From assembly GCA_003136615.1 (NCBI GenBank), contig PLFA01000113.1, positions 5,087 through 10,421 of the forward strand: a DNA stretch of 5,335 bases. Reading direction: 5' to 3'. Positions 5,335-5,335 of this stretch are shown here, piece after piece. Within the stretch, counting starts at the first letter, position 1; each line of letters starts with the position of its first letter. The DNA is from Caulobacteraceae bacterium. Its GTDB lineage: Bacteria; Pseudomonadota; Alphaproteobacteria; Caulobacterales; Caulobacteraceae. The position numbers and the translations under genes are program-made. The notes under the pieces are model-generated. The model ran no database searches, was not told the origin of the DNA, and worked only from the letters and a program-made list of their open reading frames with translations.

Positions 5335-5335
5335 T

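Overview
The window is GC-rich DNA (mostly G or C at third codon positions) whose gene content and codon use fit an alphaproteobacterial chromosome. That is an inference; no marker in the window fixes the genus. It holds six intact or edge-cut protein genes, one truncated gene, one tRNA, and a compact array of 22-bp repeats that probably marks an old transposon end.

Layout from left to right: (1) 1-362, minus strand, the N-terminal part of an HD-domain metalloprotein that runs off the left edge. (2) 483-557, plus strand, tRNA-Gly(CCC) with an encoded CCA. (3) 558-1035, no intact gene. It contains four exact-period 22-bp direct repeats (689-776) butted against the first ~31 codons of a short-chain dehydrogenase/reductase (SDR) gene on the minus strand; the rest of that gene is missing. 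This looks like the scar of a mobile element beside a tRNA. (4) 1036-2220 and 2231-2689, plus strand, a cytoplasmic alpha/beta-hydrolase-fold protein followed by a DUF5990-like protein. The second gene starts with TTG, and its Shine-Dalgarno sequence spans the stop of the first, so the two are probably translationally coupled. (5) 2858-3676 and 3730-4614, plus strand, a divergent alpha/beta-hydrolase-fold protein with neither the nucleophile nor the catalytic histidine, followed by a protein with two VOC (glyoxalase-fold) domains that lacks the usual first-strand metal ligand. (6) 5306-4630, minus strand, a FitAB/VapBC-type toxin-antitoxin pair. The antitoxin comes first, the genes overlap by 4 nt (GTGA), and an inverted repeat over the antitoxin leader looks like an operator. 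The pair converges on the VOC gene.

The genes do not form one pathway. The window reads as ordinary chromosome with accessory material: a tRNA-flanking remnant, a toxin-antitoxin module, and two small co-directional gene pairs of unknown substrate. The points most worth checking are the 22-bp repeat array with the truncated SDR, the altered active site of the 2858-3676 hydrolase-fold protein, and the coupled hydrolase/DUF5990 pair. I found no convincing new multi-gene system.
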